Numbered from the stretch's first letter, positions 15,616 through 27,266 are shown. The stretch: 64,000 nucleotides of DNA from Rusavskia elegans (GCA_011316305.1 SAUG01000057.1:186001-250000), one strand, 5' to 3'. Program-made: numbers and translations. Notes: a model not told the origin generated them from the letters alone.

Positions 15616-17106
15616 AAAGGTTGTTGTCACCGGCGTGGAGCGGCGCTTACATTGTCCGGCTGGGTTCAGGCCGATCATCGATGATGTCCACTCTTGCGAT
15701 GGGGACAAGCCATGTTAGTGGCGGTCTACCAAGCTCGAAAACCGGATATGGGCTGAATAGCAAATGGTACGGAAGGCATGAGAGCGAAAAGTTCGGACCG
15801 GGGGATCGCTTCTCCCCAAGGAATGGTCGGAACCAAACTTGAAAATAGACTTTAAGTAATGAAGTAATACTTGCTGGAGTAGTAGTACTCTACAGAGAAG
15901 TAGTACGCACCAATGATATCAACAATAGGTCTCCAAGGTTCAATGGACTCTTCTGGGTCTCTCCAATGACGCGTGAATCCGAAAGTCTCTCCTAAGTACA
16001 ATGCTGCAATTTGGCGCCTGGTGAAGAATGAATGACTCCCATCAACCATCTGCCAAACAGGGCACTTGCTTTGCTTGGAAGAATCTCTTAGTGATTGATG
16101 GGAAATTTATTCCGGCAACGTTCGCTTTCAACGCATTTCTCCACTTTATGCGTAACACCGGGCTTGAGCAGATTCCGTGCGAAGTAACAATGAGTATTTG
16201 CTCCATATGAGCTGCCAGCAGATACCGCAAAGTGATAGGATAAGCCGGCCATTGGACGTAGCCAAGCGAGACAACACTACAAAGGTAGCTATACCTTTGC
16301 GACTTGGCCTCACCATGTATCTGGAAGTGTTCGTACGTAGAGTTCCTTCCGGTCGTTACATCCGCAAGCAAGACGGATCACTAGAGCGCGGTTGCTTCCG
16401 GAGCTAAGGCATGTATGCGCCGGACAGATTAGATTTAGATCCCGCTAAGGTAAGGTCGTCAACGTCACTCATTCGTCAACCTCGGCCTCCATGTCAATCA
16501 GTGGATGACAATGTACAAAGCCTGCAATGGAAGCGTGATAAGTGGAATCACTCCAGTCGGGTCCAAGGTATCCTGGAAACTAAATATCGGCGGGAAACAA
16601 TCCTACAGAAGACATAGCAATTGCTCCAAGGCATATCGAATTGTTGAGATCGTGACGGTCTGACTTGTTCCTGATCTACCGGCACGATTACGATTATGAT
16701 TCTTTTTACGTGTCATTTTGAACTTTTTTCTTATGCTTTTTTTTTTTTTTTTTTTGAGAAAAAGTTACTATTGATGCTCCCCTGTGAGCAGCCGGCACCA
16801 ACAATACCTGCTGAAACCCCAGGGTACGGCCATCAAATGGAGACGTTAGCGACAATAGGACGGTCGGACGATGAGACCTATTGTTCGCAATGTCCTTGTC
16901 TACTGGCTTTACATGTACTCTTCTTTTTTCTTTCCTGTCAGCCTTCCTCGCCAACACGCCGTCACCCTCTTCTTTTCCCTTCCTTTGCGTTTGACCTCAA
17001 AGTTGTACGGATCATGTCTTCAGTATCCTCCTTCTCAGACTTTTCCTACCATTTGTTTTGACTGCTGGTCAGTCTTCTTCGGGCACGCCCCATGCTTCTG
17101 GAAAGG
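15616..17106. other. Intergenic region after flbD, with a poly-T tract
   Basis: About 1.5 kb with no gene I can support. A minus-strand frame around 15855-16090 looks mildly coding (it contains CPVWQMVDGSHSFFTRRQI) but has no start, partner exon or recognisable family. A run of 19 T sits at 16737-16755, followed by a pyrimidine-rich segment at 16910-17040 that may be the promoter or leader of the next gene. Confidence 0.4.
16737..16755. repeat. Poly-T homopolymer tract
   Basis: Nineteen consecutive T residues lie about 350 bp upstream of the next predicted start codon. Poly(dA:dT) tracts of this kind often exclude nucleosomes in fungal promoters; that role is inferred here. Confidence 0.8.
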
Positions 17107-18430
17107 ATGGATAGCGACGGGAAAGCAGGTCTTCACCCATACATAGAGAGCATCTCAGAAGCTTATCGTGGGCCAAATGCAAAACGACAAGCCCTCGCGA
17201 AACAGCCAAAAACCTCAGAGATCATAGAGTGTCAGCCGTCTTCATCACCTGATCCACTATCAAGAGAATGGATATTTGAGCCTTGGCCCCTTTTGAAGAC
17301 GGTAAGTCTTAGCTACTTACCGTCACCACTTTGTTGACCTGCTTCTCGATTGACACTAAAGTCAGATTTCATATCCGGCGATCCCAGTCAATGGCGAACC
17401 AACACACCCTTGTCCGCTATTCGCTCCGGGCTGCAACTGCACGGCGCTCGGTGGTCATACATGTTGCCTATTTCTTCGTGGTGAAAGCACACAAAGAGAA
17501 GCCAACGCGTACGGCACGTCCGTGGCTCGAGACATATCCTCATCCCCGCAGACACACAATTCATGGGATACTCTGGGATCCCAAGACCATTCTGAGCCAC
17601 TAAATACTTCACATCAGTCCAAGCTGCGTAACAGGTACCCAGGCGCATCATTCCCACCTGGTACCTCAACCAATAATCACCCTCGACGGACTTACTCTGA
17701 CCCAGGTATCTTCGAGGAAACCGCTGTCAGCGATCATCAAGAGTCATCGGCACAAAAGTCAACGCAGGATCTTGCCCAATCGTACAGAGATACTAATTTA
17801 GGCCTATCCGCAATGACAGACACATCTTTGCCAACCAAGCTACATGGCCGCGTCGATCAGAGCTCGTCTGGATCGGCCAAGCGGAAGATCAATGGCGCCA
17901 GTGATTCTTCCCAAAGACCAGTACCATCAAGCTCTGGGGTAGGGAGCCGTGGTCTTGAAAGGCCCCGAGAGAACAAACGACGGCCGGTGGAAGATCCAGT
18001 CGCTTCACACGGTATCCAGCAGCCAAGAAAGAAGCATAAATCAATCTCGCAAAGCAACTACACGCAAGAAGAGAAAAAGTGGGTAGTGTATTACCTGAAG
18101 GGAGAGGTCTCTCGGGGAAACTTGACAGAATCGAAGTGGGACATTGTTTCTCGAGAGCTAATAAAACACGGGCTGAGGAGGTCGAAGTGTTCGATCAAGG
18201 CTTGGTGGTCCCGCTACGGCAGAGAGGAGACGGGCTTTGATGAGCGACAGAATCCGAATGGACGGAATCTGGTCACGAGCAAACAAGACCCAGAGGATCG
18301 AAAAAAAGCTCGTCGGCTGAAGAAGCAGCAGCTCAGGAAAGACGGACAGACCAAGCTCGACAGAAACTCAGAAGGGCCTGCAGCGGGTCAACGCAGAGCA
18401 AGCAACATGTCTTTAGGACCAAGACTATAG
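17107..18430 (+). CDS. Uncharacterised basic protein with a C-terminal SANT/Myb-like segment
   Basis: I do not recognise a named family. Exons 17107-17301 and 17366-18430, joined in phase 0 across a 64 bp intron (GTAAGT...TCAG), give about 419 residues. A cysteine cluster with CPLFAPGCNCTALGGHTCC lies just after the junction, near residues 75-100. The middle is serine-rich and disordered. The C-terminal third is very basic and contains a putative helix-turn-helix near 240-310: YTQEEKKWVVYYLKGEV, then KWDIVSRELIKHG, then CSIKAWWSRYGREETG. The spacing of W and Y residues resembles a SANT/Myb fold, suggesting a nuclear DNA- or chromatin-binding role. I preferred the ATG at 17107 over 17092 because it has A at -3 and G at +4. 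Its function is unknown. Confidence 0.6.
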
Positions 18431-18845
18431 GGAGAAGAAGATCATCGATGTGGGATCAGCGATGCTTCTGTGGCACCTCGAACTTTAAGTGACGATGTGT
18501 GACCTCAGGCATCTTACTGTAATGACGCGGCCGGGGCTTGTACGGTTATTGGTTGGGAGGATTGAGTTAGGCTGTATTATGAATTCGTTCAAGAATGAGT
18601 TAGCTTTCTCCAAATAAACAAGAGAAATGTGATGATGGCACTGACACGATACTGAGTTCTAATTGTAGTATGGCAGTGGTTGTTAATTATTGGCGCTCGT
18701 TTCGTCGGTAGCTCATTCACGTCACGCATAAGGTACCTACACGTTTCTAGTCTGGACAGATCAAGGAAGATCAATGTGACAGAACGAAACCTCAATCAGC
18801 TGGCTCCAGCTGGCGTGGAGTATCCGAGTATACATGAAAGTTGCC
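18431..18845. other. Intergenic gap
   Basis: About 415 bp between two genes on the same strand. It should hold the 3' end of the upstream gene and the promoter of the NCBP3-like gene. I see no other feature. Confidence 0.5.
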
Positions 18846-20364
18846 ATGGCGGTGTCTTTATTGCAAACAACCAACTTTCAGCCTCAGAGCTTCAGCAACG
18901 ACTCAGCAGCTCTGATGGACAACGGTATGGATCTCGATATGGATCTCGATTTGGGACCTGTCGATAATCCAGAAGCGTCCGATGTGAGTGCACGCTCGCA
19001 ACCACCCAATAGACGCTCTCGTCCAAAAGCTCACTTGCGTACAGAGTCTGCCGGCGCCAGCGACTGGTGGACCTTTGCCCGATCAACCTACTGATATCCT
19101 GGGGTCTAATGCCGTCACCCACAAAGTCCACATCAAAGGGGTCGATGATCTGACAACCGATGATGTGAAAGCATTCGTGACTGAACATTGCTCCACCGAA
19201 GTCCCGTCTCGTTTCGAGTGGGTAGACGACTCCTCAATCAACATCGTCTATGGGACCACCGCCGGTGCATTGAGGGCTCTTGAGTCTTTCACACATGTCC
19301 CCAACGACCAAGAAGCTGCATCTATACCGACCCTTCAACGTCGCCCAGCGAAAACTCTATCCAATCGACCCGAATCCAGGTTGCAAGTCCGCACAGCCGT
19401 CTCTACCGACGTTAAGCGGCCCCGTGCTCATGAGGCCAGTCGGTTCTACATGATGAATCCTGAATTTGATCCTCGTGCTGCAAGAATAAGGAGGCGAAAC
19501 CCCACAGAAGGGGACGGCGATTATCAAAAGCGACGCTATGGTGACGGCGAGCATCGACGGCGGCGGCTTCAGGATAAGGAGTCTGGGTTCAAGGCTAGCA
19601 TATACGACGACACAGACAGCATGAGATCGAAAGAGCCCGCAAGTAGGCCAAGCTCCGTTTCCATGAATTCCACGGGTTCTACCCCCACGGACGACCGTTT
19701 CTATCGACGAAGACGCGCTCGGCACGGCCACTCCGGAGATTACTATCGCCTTGGAGAAACATCGGAGCATAGCGTTCGCCGCAATCGCAGTGCATCGCCA
19801 AGCAAACATGATGATACTGACGGAACCATCCTTGGCCGGCGTTTGAGGCAGCGCACCCCACCAACAAACCGCGACAAGGAGCTTTTCCCGGTCAAGTCCA
19901 CAGCCATGTCGTCCAGTAACGACCTCTTCCCAAACAAGAGTATTGCCGCCGACCTGAAGAAGGAGCTGTTCCCCACCAAGACCGGCAATTCGCATCACCG
20001 TCGCACGGGTGCTTTTGACGCCGCCGATGAGACCGCCGATCTTTTTGCAGCTGGCATGGCGATTTCGGACAGGGGTGGCAAAGCAAGCGCGGTGGATCCC
20101 TCCTTTGGAAGACTGCGGAGTTCTGATCCTGTGCCTCAATATGAAGCTCACGATAACGTGGACGACAGAGGTATAACCATCCGAGGGGCTTCGAATCGTC
20201 AAGAATCGGGTGTTTCGATACGTGGCGCAGCGGGAGGGTCCCTGGCTTATACGAAACGAGAGATCTTCCCAAGCAAGATGGGAAACGTGGGCAAAGAGCT
20301 TTTTGCGGAGAAACTGCAAGGACGAGGCTTGAGGAGGAAGAAAGCTGAGGACATGTTCTACTGA
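18846..20364 (+). CDS. NCBP3-like (DUF2414) nuclear cap-binding / RNA-binding protein
   Basis: Exons 18846-18983 and 19045-20364 encode about 485 residues. Residues 45-130 carry an RRM-like fold typical of NCBP3 (PF10309): HKVHIKGVDDLTTDDVKAFV, then FEWVDDSSINIVY, then a GALRALESF helix. The conserved block EASRFYMMNPEFDPRAARIRRRNP follows, then an arginine-rich, low-complexity half. NCBP3 joins NCBP1 at the mRNA cap and links to export factors; that role is inferred here. The C-terminal part (about 320-470) contains five short variants of an ELFPxK box, ending in KELFAEK and RGLRRKKAEDMF. The start ATG at 18846 has the best context (GCCATGG); 18834 and 18915 are alternatives. An acidic DMDLDMDLDLG stretch lies near the N-terminus. 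A 364-codon frame on the other strand is an artefact of its arginine-rich composition. Confidence 0.8.
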
Positions 20365-20753
20365 GTTTGATGGGCCGATCGGACGGCGGCGTGCCCAGGC
20401 TTCAAATATTATGGCCAATAGATACCCAACATATATCGAATATCGCCCCATGTTTTTCTTTCTCCGAGGCGAAAGTCCTCCTTCCGCTTAACGACGGGCA
20501 TCAGGTGCACATGGTACAGACCTGAGTTACTACGATGCCATGACTCCGTTGCACAGAACGTTATTGATGAACGTATCGTGACATCTGAGCAGCCGCTAGA
20601 ACGATATCCCTTATCGAGGCATCGATTGTTGTACGCCCCCTTAGCCCCTCGTTGCAATTGATCTTGGACTTGACGAGACAGTCATGACTACTCCCCGTCT
20701 GCTTTCTTCGCGGAAGTCTTTCAACACCAACGGTGTTTGAAACATAGGTGGTC
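20365..20753. other. Intergenic gap
   Basis: About 390 bp separating two same-strand genes, presumably terminator and promoter. Nothing else is visible. Confidence 0.5.
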
Positions 20754-22522
20754 ATGCCCGCTGCTGACAGTCCAGCAATTCTTTGTGCTAGGTTCCTGAG
20801 AGCGAACAACTACAACGAGGTAAGTAACAAAGCCTGATGTTATCGTTTGATCCGAATCAGTAAGGGCGAGCATGCCGGTGTCCCATGTTCTGAGACTTGA
20901 ACGTTACCTTAGACACTTCAAGCTTTCCTCGGCGAGGCTGGCCTTCCCTCAGACGCAGGCTCAGTCAACAACCCCAGTGACTTGACGATCGAAAAAGTGC
21001 TCGAAGAGAAGAAAGTCTTTGATCTGAGCCTCAATTTCGAGAGATTCAATGTCGCCGAAATCGGTCGGCAGTGGAGTTCGCCGGGTAATCAGTTCCCAAA
21101 ATTTCCATGTACATATTTGCCGTCAAGAGTGTTCTGATCTCCTCCTCCAGAGCCTGAACATCCTTGGGCGGTAGACTCACTTCCTTCTTCGTCCAATCTA
21201 CTCCATGTCTCCGTGGAAAATGTCCCAGAAGGCCAGATCCTCTTCGCATCCACAGCGGATCGCCGATTGAATCTTGTTGAGCTCCGTGGCACATTCTCAT
21301 TGCTCGATTCCCTGTCCTCTGTTCACGACAGTCCGATACTCTCATGCACAGTCCTATCTTTGGGAGGTATGATTACCCTTACAACCAGCATGTCTGGTCA
21401 AGTTGTTCTCTACGACCACCAAGTAAGTAATTATCGGAGCTCCTTTACCCCAACCACGCTTGACTTTGGGGCTATCCCTGGCAAGCTAGGCTTCCGAGAC
21501 CTCGATTGACACGTCAATCGGATGCCCCGCAAAGCCATAGGATGAGATATAATATGTTTGATCTCATATCTACTGCGGGGACAGTCGTATTGCAGCCATG
21601 CTGACTCCAAAACCTACTGCAGGCAAAACGGGCTCTGGATGAACGCAGAGATCACAAAAAGTATGTGGTCAAAGCAGCTCAATCTCGCTACGGAGAATCG
21701 ACATGGCTGGCTACGGCAGGATGGGATGCGAGAATATTTCTCTACCAAGTACGGCAGGATGTGAATGGTACTTCTCGCCTGGGAGATCCGGCGTCCTCGC
21801 TGTCTTTGGCAACAAATCCGGAAACTATCAATTTCATCACGCACCCCCAATCCAAAAGACCGGTACTTCTTGTCACCAGGAGAGACTCGACATCCCTCCA
21901 CTATTACCATTGTGATCACGAGGACACCTCAATCTCGCCGACAATGAACATGCGGTTTCTCGGAAGCCAGAATCTGGCACCTCGTTCAAATGCGTGGATC
22001 TCATTCAGTCCAGCATCAATAGCTTTATGTCCAACAGACCCGCAAATAGTAGCAGTCGCAACATCCGCGGTCCCGCACATGAAACTGATCACTGTCCGAA
22101 TGCTAATACCTACGATTCCATCTTCAGCTGCTGAGACTATCGCTGCCCGCGAACCACGAACCCAAGCTGCTCAAGCCCGTCAAAAGCTCCTCGTGGAAGA
22201 TCAAGAGGATGCGGCAATCCAACTCAATGTCAATACTTTTGCACCCCAGACGCCGTATTCCACCCCCCAGGTGAGCTGGCGACCGGACGGATCCGGGGTA
22301 TGGGTCAATGGGGACGATGGCGTTCTGCGTGGGCTCGAGGCGACGACGGGCAAAATCCGCTCGACACTCAAGGGGGGTCATGAGCCTGGATCCAAGATCC
22401 GAAGCCTGTGGGCTGGCATGGTGGATGTAGATGGGAAGGAAGAGGAATGGGTGATTAGTGGAGGTTTCGATAAGCGGCTGATTGTATGGAAATCCGGCGC
22501 AAAGAGCGAACTTCCGTCTTGA
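20754..22522 (+). CDS. LisH and WD40 repeat protein
   Basis: Four inferred exons (20754-20819, 20913-21084, 21151-21422, 21623-22522) give about 469 residues. The N-terminus is a LisH dimerisation motif: SPAILCARFLRANNYNETLQAFLGEAGL reads across the first intron. WD40-type blades follow, recognisable as ILFASTADRRLNLVEL near 120, STWLATAGWDARIFLY near 195, and PQVSWRPDGSGVWVNGDDG plus EWVISGGFDKRLIVWKSG at the C-terminus. Blades are divergent, so the propeller count is uncertain. LisH-WD40 proteins usually act as assembly scaffolds, for example in E3 ligase or chromatin complexes; the partner is not evident here. The third intron (21423-21622) is 200 bp, unusually long for this window, and could hide a small exon. 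Confidence 0.75.
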
Positions 22523-23643
22523 GGCATGTTCAGTAGCAGCAGAAGGTGGAGAGGGGGAAATGATTCTTTGCAGAGACCACAGAGCGGTTCAAATCAAGCA
22601 CTATTTTAGTATCAAGACATTCCGTAACAGAGAAATGGTGTCAACTAAGGAGGATCCCGCATGTCCACATTTCCGATATTTGAATTTCTTACCATCAAAA
22701 ATGCGCCCTAAGCATGTGACCGTTTCTCCATGCACCCTCGCATCACGTAAGAGTAAGAAGGAGGGTGATTGGTAACGAAACTGCCTGAGGTTTGATATTG
22801 GCACGATTTAAAGAATTCATCCTTCAGCAGCCGTGCATGGGAAGAGCAACCGGAGCTGTACACACAAATGCCGTAGATCCACATACGATACGTTGGTGCT
22901 TGTGACATTGGGGGAATACTTGAATATGCGCGTAAAAACCCTATTGTATGAAGCTTGGGATTCACGGCCGCTAGGGCTATTCCCTGTGATGCAATGGAGG
23001 TCGTTAAAGCGTAGGAGATGTCCATTGATTTGCAATCTTTGGTGGTCCACCGGAGACTGTCCATATGTCTTTCGAGCGATCAAACACCTCAATCTTTACT
23101 AAGCAGCATCCCTCTTGCCCTCCTTCACCTCTTTCTATACCACATATAGATTAGCAACCTTCTATTACAGTCGCGCTCACAACAATAGCCAGATTCGACG
23201 TACTAGCGCCTTCATCGTTCCGTGAAGTGCATGCCGATGGTTTCTCCGAAATTTCGGATCTGTGCCTTTGAGGGATGGGTATCGGTGGGTCTTGGGCTTT
23301 TTGATCCTGGCGGTGGGCAAGCACGTCAGAAATAAAGTAACACTTCTAAGCTGCATCAAGAGGATATGATTTGGCAGAAGGAATTACCCGTTACGATGTG
23401 CTTTCTTAGCTTGATTGTGCTGTGACGAGTTCTTTGATTCTGCGATGTTACACCATCAGTCAACGTCAAAGAAAACAGAACACGGTGTATCCTAGCAAGT
23501 ACTTACTGGCCATTGCTTAGACTAGGTCCCAGGTATGGGAGGAAGTCGTTGCTCGTTGGAGGTTTGATTTCCGTTTCGTGCTTCTTCGCTTAAGCGGTAG
23601 GTGCCGCCATCAGCCGCCGCTAGGTTTCAAGTGGTAATCCTTA

Positions 23644-23663
23644 GCGCGTCACGGTGCGCGTCA
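23644..23663 (+). promoter_or_regulatory. Pair of MCB-like GCGCGTCA elements upstream of dUTPase
   Basis: GCGCGTCA occurs twice, at 23644-23651 and 23656-23663, separated by four bases and 49 to 68 bp upstream of the dUTPase start. It differs at one position from the fungal MluI cell-cycle box consensus ACGCGTNA bound by MBF-type factors that drive G1/S genes. Binding is inferred. Confidence 0.5.
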
Positions 23664-23689
23664 ATGTTTTTTCCCCTTGATCCAACTAC

Positions 23690-23707
23690 AATAATAATAA
23701 TAATAAT
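23690..23707. repeat. (AAT)6 microsatellite in the dUTPase leader
   Basis: Six AAT units end five bases before the ATG at 23712. An in-frame upstream ATG at 23664 would translate the repeat as an isoleucine run, which argues for starting at 23712. Confidence 0.85.
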
Positions 23708-23711
23708 TACC

Positions 23712-24485
23712 ATGCCCTCCACTCCACCACAAACCGTCGCAACCTCCCACCAGCCACCTTCACTACCCGCATCCCCATTACCCAAACGCCCTAAAACAAT
23801 GGCTCCCCCAACCCCCACGTCCGCCAACGCGGAGCCAGTAACAACAATCTCCCAGTGCCCTCCTCTACTAGTCAAAAAACTCTCGCCTTCCGCAAAGACT
23901 CCGACAAGGGGAAGTGCCTTTGCAGCCGGATACGACATATATGCTTCGCAGGCTTCCTGTGTGCCTAAAAGGGGCAAGGCTTTGGTGGACACGAATATCG
24001 CGATTGCTGTGCCCGAGGGGACCTGTGAGCTATATTCTCTTAAGATCGGGACCTTGGCATGATGTCCTTGCTGGTTAGACTATGCATGCTGATGAGATGT
24101 TGGTCGAGGATAAGACGGTCGGATAGCGCCGCGAAGCGGTCTCGCAGTGAAGAATTTCATAGACACTGGGGCTGGTGTCATTGATGCCGACTATCGAGGG
24201 CAGGTCAAGGTGCTGCTTTTCAACCATTCGGACAATGATTATGAGGGTAAGGTCATGCTAATAGAGGTAATCTTACAATCCGAGGCGGACTAACCACGCA
24301 ATGCAGTCAAGGCAGGTGATCGAATAGCGCAGCTTGTCCTTGAGCGGGTAAGAGACTCTTTGGTCAGAGCATGTTTCTCACGCTGAGCAATGATGTATGT
24401 CTAGATATACACACCTGAGGTTCAAGTTGTGGAAGAACTAGAAGAAAGCGTAAGGGGAGTTGGGGGGTTTGGAAGCACTGGATGA
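23712..24485 (+). CDS. DUT1: dUTP pyrophosphatase (dUTPase)
   Basis: dUTPase hydrolyses dUTP to dUMP and pyrophosphate, keeping uracil out of DNA and supplying dTMP synthesis. Exons 23712-24024, 24115-24246, 24307-24347 and 24405-24485 give 188 residues, normal for the trimeric eukaryotic enzyme. All five family motifs are readable: [12 protein letters not shown] (1), [13 protein letters not shown] (2, restored across intron 1), [18 protein letters not shown] (3), [13 protein letters not shown] (4) and [10 protein letters not shown] (5). The catalytic aspartate and tyrosine lie in motif 3. The N-terminal 60 residues are Pro/Thr-rich and not conserved. Its 3' end faces the 3' end of pyridoxal kinase, 97 bp away. 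Two MCB-like boxes lie just upstream, consistent with S-phase control. Confidence 0.95.
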
Positions 24486-24582
24486 TCCATAACATCGTTG
24501 CTTCGTATTGTGCAATAGGAATCTATCACGGAATTGGTCTTTCCGTCGCTCACCATCAAGCCTTCTATTCCCAGCGCCGGTA

Positions 24583-25995
24583 CTATCCAGACCCCCCTTT
24601 CGGTTGAGGTAGCCTCGCGGGGTTCCAGCTCTCCGTCTCGCTCAATACTTGTGCCCGATGATTGATAGTTGGCTCCCTCAAATCTTGGAGATTCCGCACC
24701 AATCTTACTTCCGCAGCTTTGGTCTTCCTCAAATGGAGTCGTTTTTCACTGTCCTTTTCCATTGCTCCCAGTGGACCAGACATCTTCTCCAACTCTGCAT
24801 CTCTCGCTACCTTAGTCTTTTGAAGTATCGTATGCATACTTCCCAGTACTTTCTCTACTGCCTTGGCCAGAGGAATGTCAAGTGCATCGGTCTCGTCGGG
24901 CGACTGCCAGGCTTTCGAAGCAAAGAGTCCTTCGCTAGACACAGCCTCTCGAAGACGTACTACAGTCAGGGCTGCAAACATGTCACCCGTCCCGCTAAAG
25001 AAGCAGTCAATAGCGGGAACATCGACCTTGAACAGCCGTGGTGAGCCGTTTGCGTACGAAGTTGAGCCTACAACCGAAATGACGGGCGACAAGGGGTCGA
25101 AGCGGACGGAGGTCACAACGATGTGGGGAACGCGATAATCCTTGTGGAGTTTTGTGATAGCCTTCGTGAGATCGGACGCCGATTTGATTTCGATGTCCGA
25201 GAGCAACCTACAAGAATGTTGTCAGCATCTGTAGACGGTAATCAAGGCTGTCCTTACTCGAGTTCAAACTGGTTTGGAAGAATTAAGTCGGCATCGCGCA
25301 GGAGGCCTTTATAGGCCGGTATTACATCCTCGTCGACATAGATGCGCCCCTCATCACCCATCACGGGATCAAGTACTACTTGCTGTAAGCGGAGACAATG
25401 CAAATGCTCCGTTGCAACTTGGATTCGCACCCCAAAAGAACGACCCGGTCTTCGTTGATGCTTTGAGCTTAAGGTCTCTACCGATCGCTCCAATAGCGTC
25501 CACAGCTTTGGCATTCGGAGCATAGCCGGTCAACATAATATCGAAGTCGGTGAGATAGCTCTGCTTAAGACCAACATAGAGGTCGGATATTTCATCTGCA
25601 GATGTATTGGTACCTTTGGACTGCTTGTAGCCAAGGTGATTACCTGTGTAGCGATGAGTCCTGGTCGCCATTGGCATCGCAGTGTGACACTCCTAGAGAG
25701 CGCCTTGGAAAAAAGTGAGCATACTGTAATGTACCGTGTTCAACGCCGCAACTTCACACCCTAGCGTCTGCATGACCAAAGCAGCCATGGTATTGCCCAC
25801 GCGCCTGGGCCAAGATCAGACGAATGTGTCGCGATGGCTTTGCTGTGAACATAGATTGGCACGACTCACCCGTAGACGACCTTGGGGTTGACTAGTCAGC
25901 ACCATGCCGATCGCCGTACGGCACCGTCAAAGGGTGCCTACATGGCTGGCAATAGCCAGAACTTTCGTCTCAGGCAAGAGCAGTTCGACAGACAT
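24583..25995 (-). CDS. Pyridoxal kinase (PdxK/Bud16 family)
   Basis: The enzyme phosphorylates pyridoxal and related vitamers with ATP in the cytosol, the salvage route to pyridoxal phosphate. Six inferred exons on the minus strand (25995-25942, 25880-25870, 25804-25725, 25643-25431, 25375-25258, 25207-24583) give 366 residues. Joined, they restore MSVELLLPETKVLAIASH, VVYGRVGNTMAALVMQTLG, VHYSNHLGYKQSKG, SFFWVLDPVMGD and LILPNQFELELLSDIEI, all typical of the family. The ATP/substrate site motif FFSGTGDMFAALTV, with its catalytic aspartate, lies near residue 250. Exon 2 is only 11 nt long. The C-terminal tail (from about 315) is charged and longer than in bacterial PdxK. It is convergent with dUTPase and starts about 270 bp from the end of PCNA, same strand. 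Confidence 0.92.
25870..25880 (-). other. 11-nt microexon of the pyridoxal kinase gene
   Basis: The bases encode VVY plus two bases of the next glycine codon. They sit between a CCAAG acceptor and a GTGAGT donor. Without this exon the conserved SHVVYGRVGN motif is lost and the frame shifts, so its use is strongly implied. Confidence 0.8.
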
Positions 25996-26263
25996 GATGG
26001 TCTAAGGAAATATGCCCAGTCTTCAGCTACGGCAGATAGTGATCACAGAGAAATGAGGTTCACATGATAGATGAATGCTGGTGGTAATCCCAGACATTAC
26101 CGCGGACATGACGTCATTGACGACAGCATGAAGCCATATTATACTATCCAGCTCACAGCATGATCGCTGAAACGATGACAGACAGCCTGGTCCTTCGGGT
26201 TTCGTGCCTTGCTCCCCAACGCCAAGTGGCATACATTGCTGGCTGGATGATGGGTGCACTGGC

Positions 26264-27266
26264 CTATTCTTCGTCCCCAATCTGCAATAGAGGAAGTCGT
26301 TAGTAATGATGCCTATTGATAATATGCGCGCGAGATTTCTGTACCTTGGGAGCCAAATAGAACCGTAAATAGCTATTGGATGCTAATGTGTACTCAACCA
26401 AAAGCGGCACTTCGTTCGACAGACATAATTTCACGGTCCCCGACAGTCCACTTGCTTTGCAGAAATTGACTAGATACTTGAGTGAAAACGTGAGCGCGAC
26501 GGGTTCTGAGAGGCTGATTTCGATGTTCTTCTCGGGATTCTCGACATTGGTGTGACTTCGAAGGGTGACTGCGCCGTTGCCGATATCACCAGAACAAGAG
26601 AATTTGACACCATCTTTTGTCGCTTCGATTGCAACTGTCGCAAAGCCGTTAGACATGATTCGAGACCTCATATGCCTATAGACGGCGTACCTGATTCTGA
26701 AAGCGCCATCAGATCCCGACAGATCCTCTGAAACTCGGACGAGGGCATCGAGATAGTTGCCGCATACTCCGTTTCCGGTATGCCCAAATGCTCCTGGTCA
26801 ATGTCCATGAGCTTGATATCGTACTCGCTCAGGCGGTCGCTTTCGCTGGTTTCGAACACCAGGTTCACCACATCCGGCGCATCCTCCGCCTTCAGCGTCA
26901 AGATATCTTCGTTCTGAGCACATCGGAGGACCTTCATCAAGGAGCTCAAATTGATTCCAAGGGCAATGTTGCGGTCGCAGCGAAAGGGCGAGAAGGACTC
27001 GGCTTTGAGCATCATCGAGACGAGCGCGACATGGGAATTGTCCATTGCTTGTAAGGCGATCCCGGAGTCATTACAGTCAAAATTACAGTCCTGGACCAGG
27101 TCCTTGATGGCATCAACGACCTGAGCGAAATAAGTCAATGACGAGCCCAAGCTGACTGGAGCCCCAAGATACCTTTTTCAGGAGCTGCGCTTGCTCCAAT
27201 CGTGCTTCGAGCACTGGTCACAATTAGTCTTGAAACCATCTAAACCTCACATGGAGCACACAAACT
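26264..27266 (-). CDS. PCNA: Proliferating cell nuclear antigen (PCNA)
   Basis: PCNA is the trimeric sliding clamp that tethers DNA polymerases and repair factors. Exons 27213-27173, 27120-26691, 26634-26345 and 26281-26264, plus a first exon ending at 27266, give 259 residues, the normal length. Visible motifs are [44 protein letters not shown] (centre of the first clamp domain), the interdomain connector region [19 protein letters not shown], and the C-terminus [13 protein letters not shown]. The frame has no ATG before LEARLEQ. An ACTAAT branch site and CAG acceptor directly precede TG-CTC-GAA, so the start codon appears split A|TG by a 52 bp intron whose donor would be GTTTGT at 27265. 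That first exon is the only weak part. CGCGT-type elements lie 105 to 125 bp upstream. Confidence 0.93.

Larger units (their letters stand above)
22523..23711. other. Intergenic region upstream of dUTPase
   Basis: About 1.2 kb without a supportable gene. The proximal 190 bp hold the dUTPase promoter with two GCGCGTCA elements and an AAT microsatellite, listed separately. Confidence 0.5.

Noticed and set aside
15852..16371. Minus-strand frames after flbD that read mildly like protein
   Set aside because: Short, interrupted by stops, and no splice pair or family link; not enough to call a gene.
19357..20451. 364-codon frame antisense to the NCBP3-like gene
   Set aside because: It mirrors the arginine- and serine-rich sense exon and has no recognisable motif.
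23664..23711. Upstream in-frame ATG giving a longer dUTPase
   Set aside because: It would translate the AAT microsatellite and sits directly against the MCB-like pair, where the transcript probably has not yet begun.
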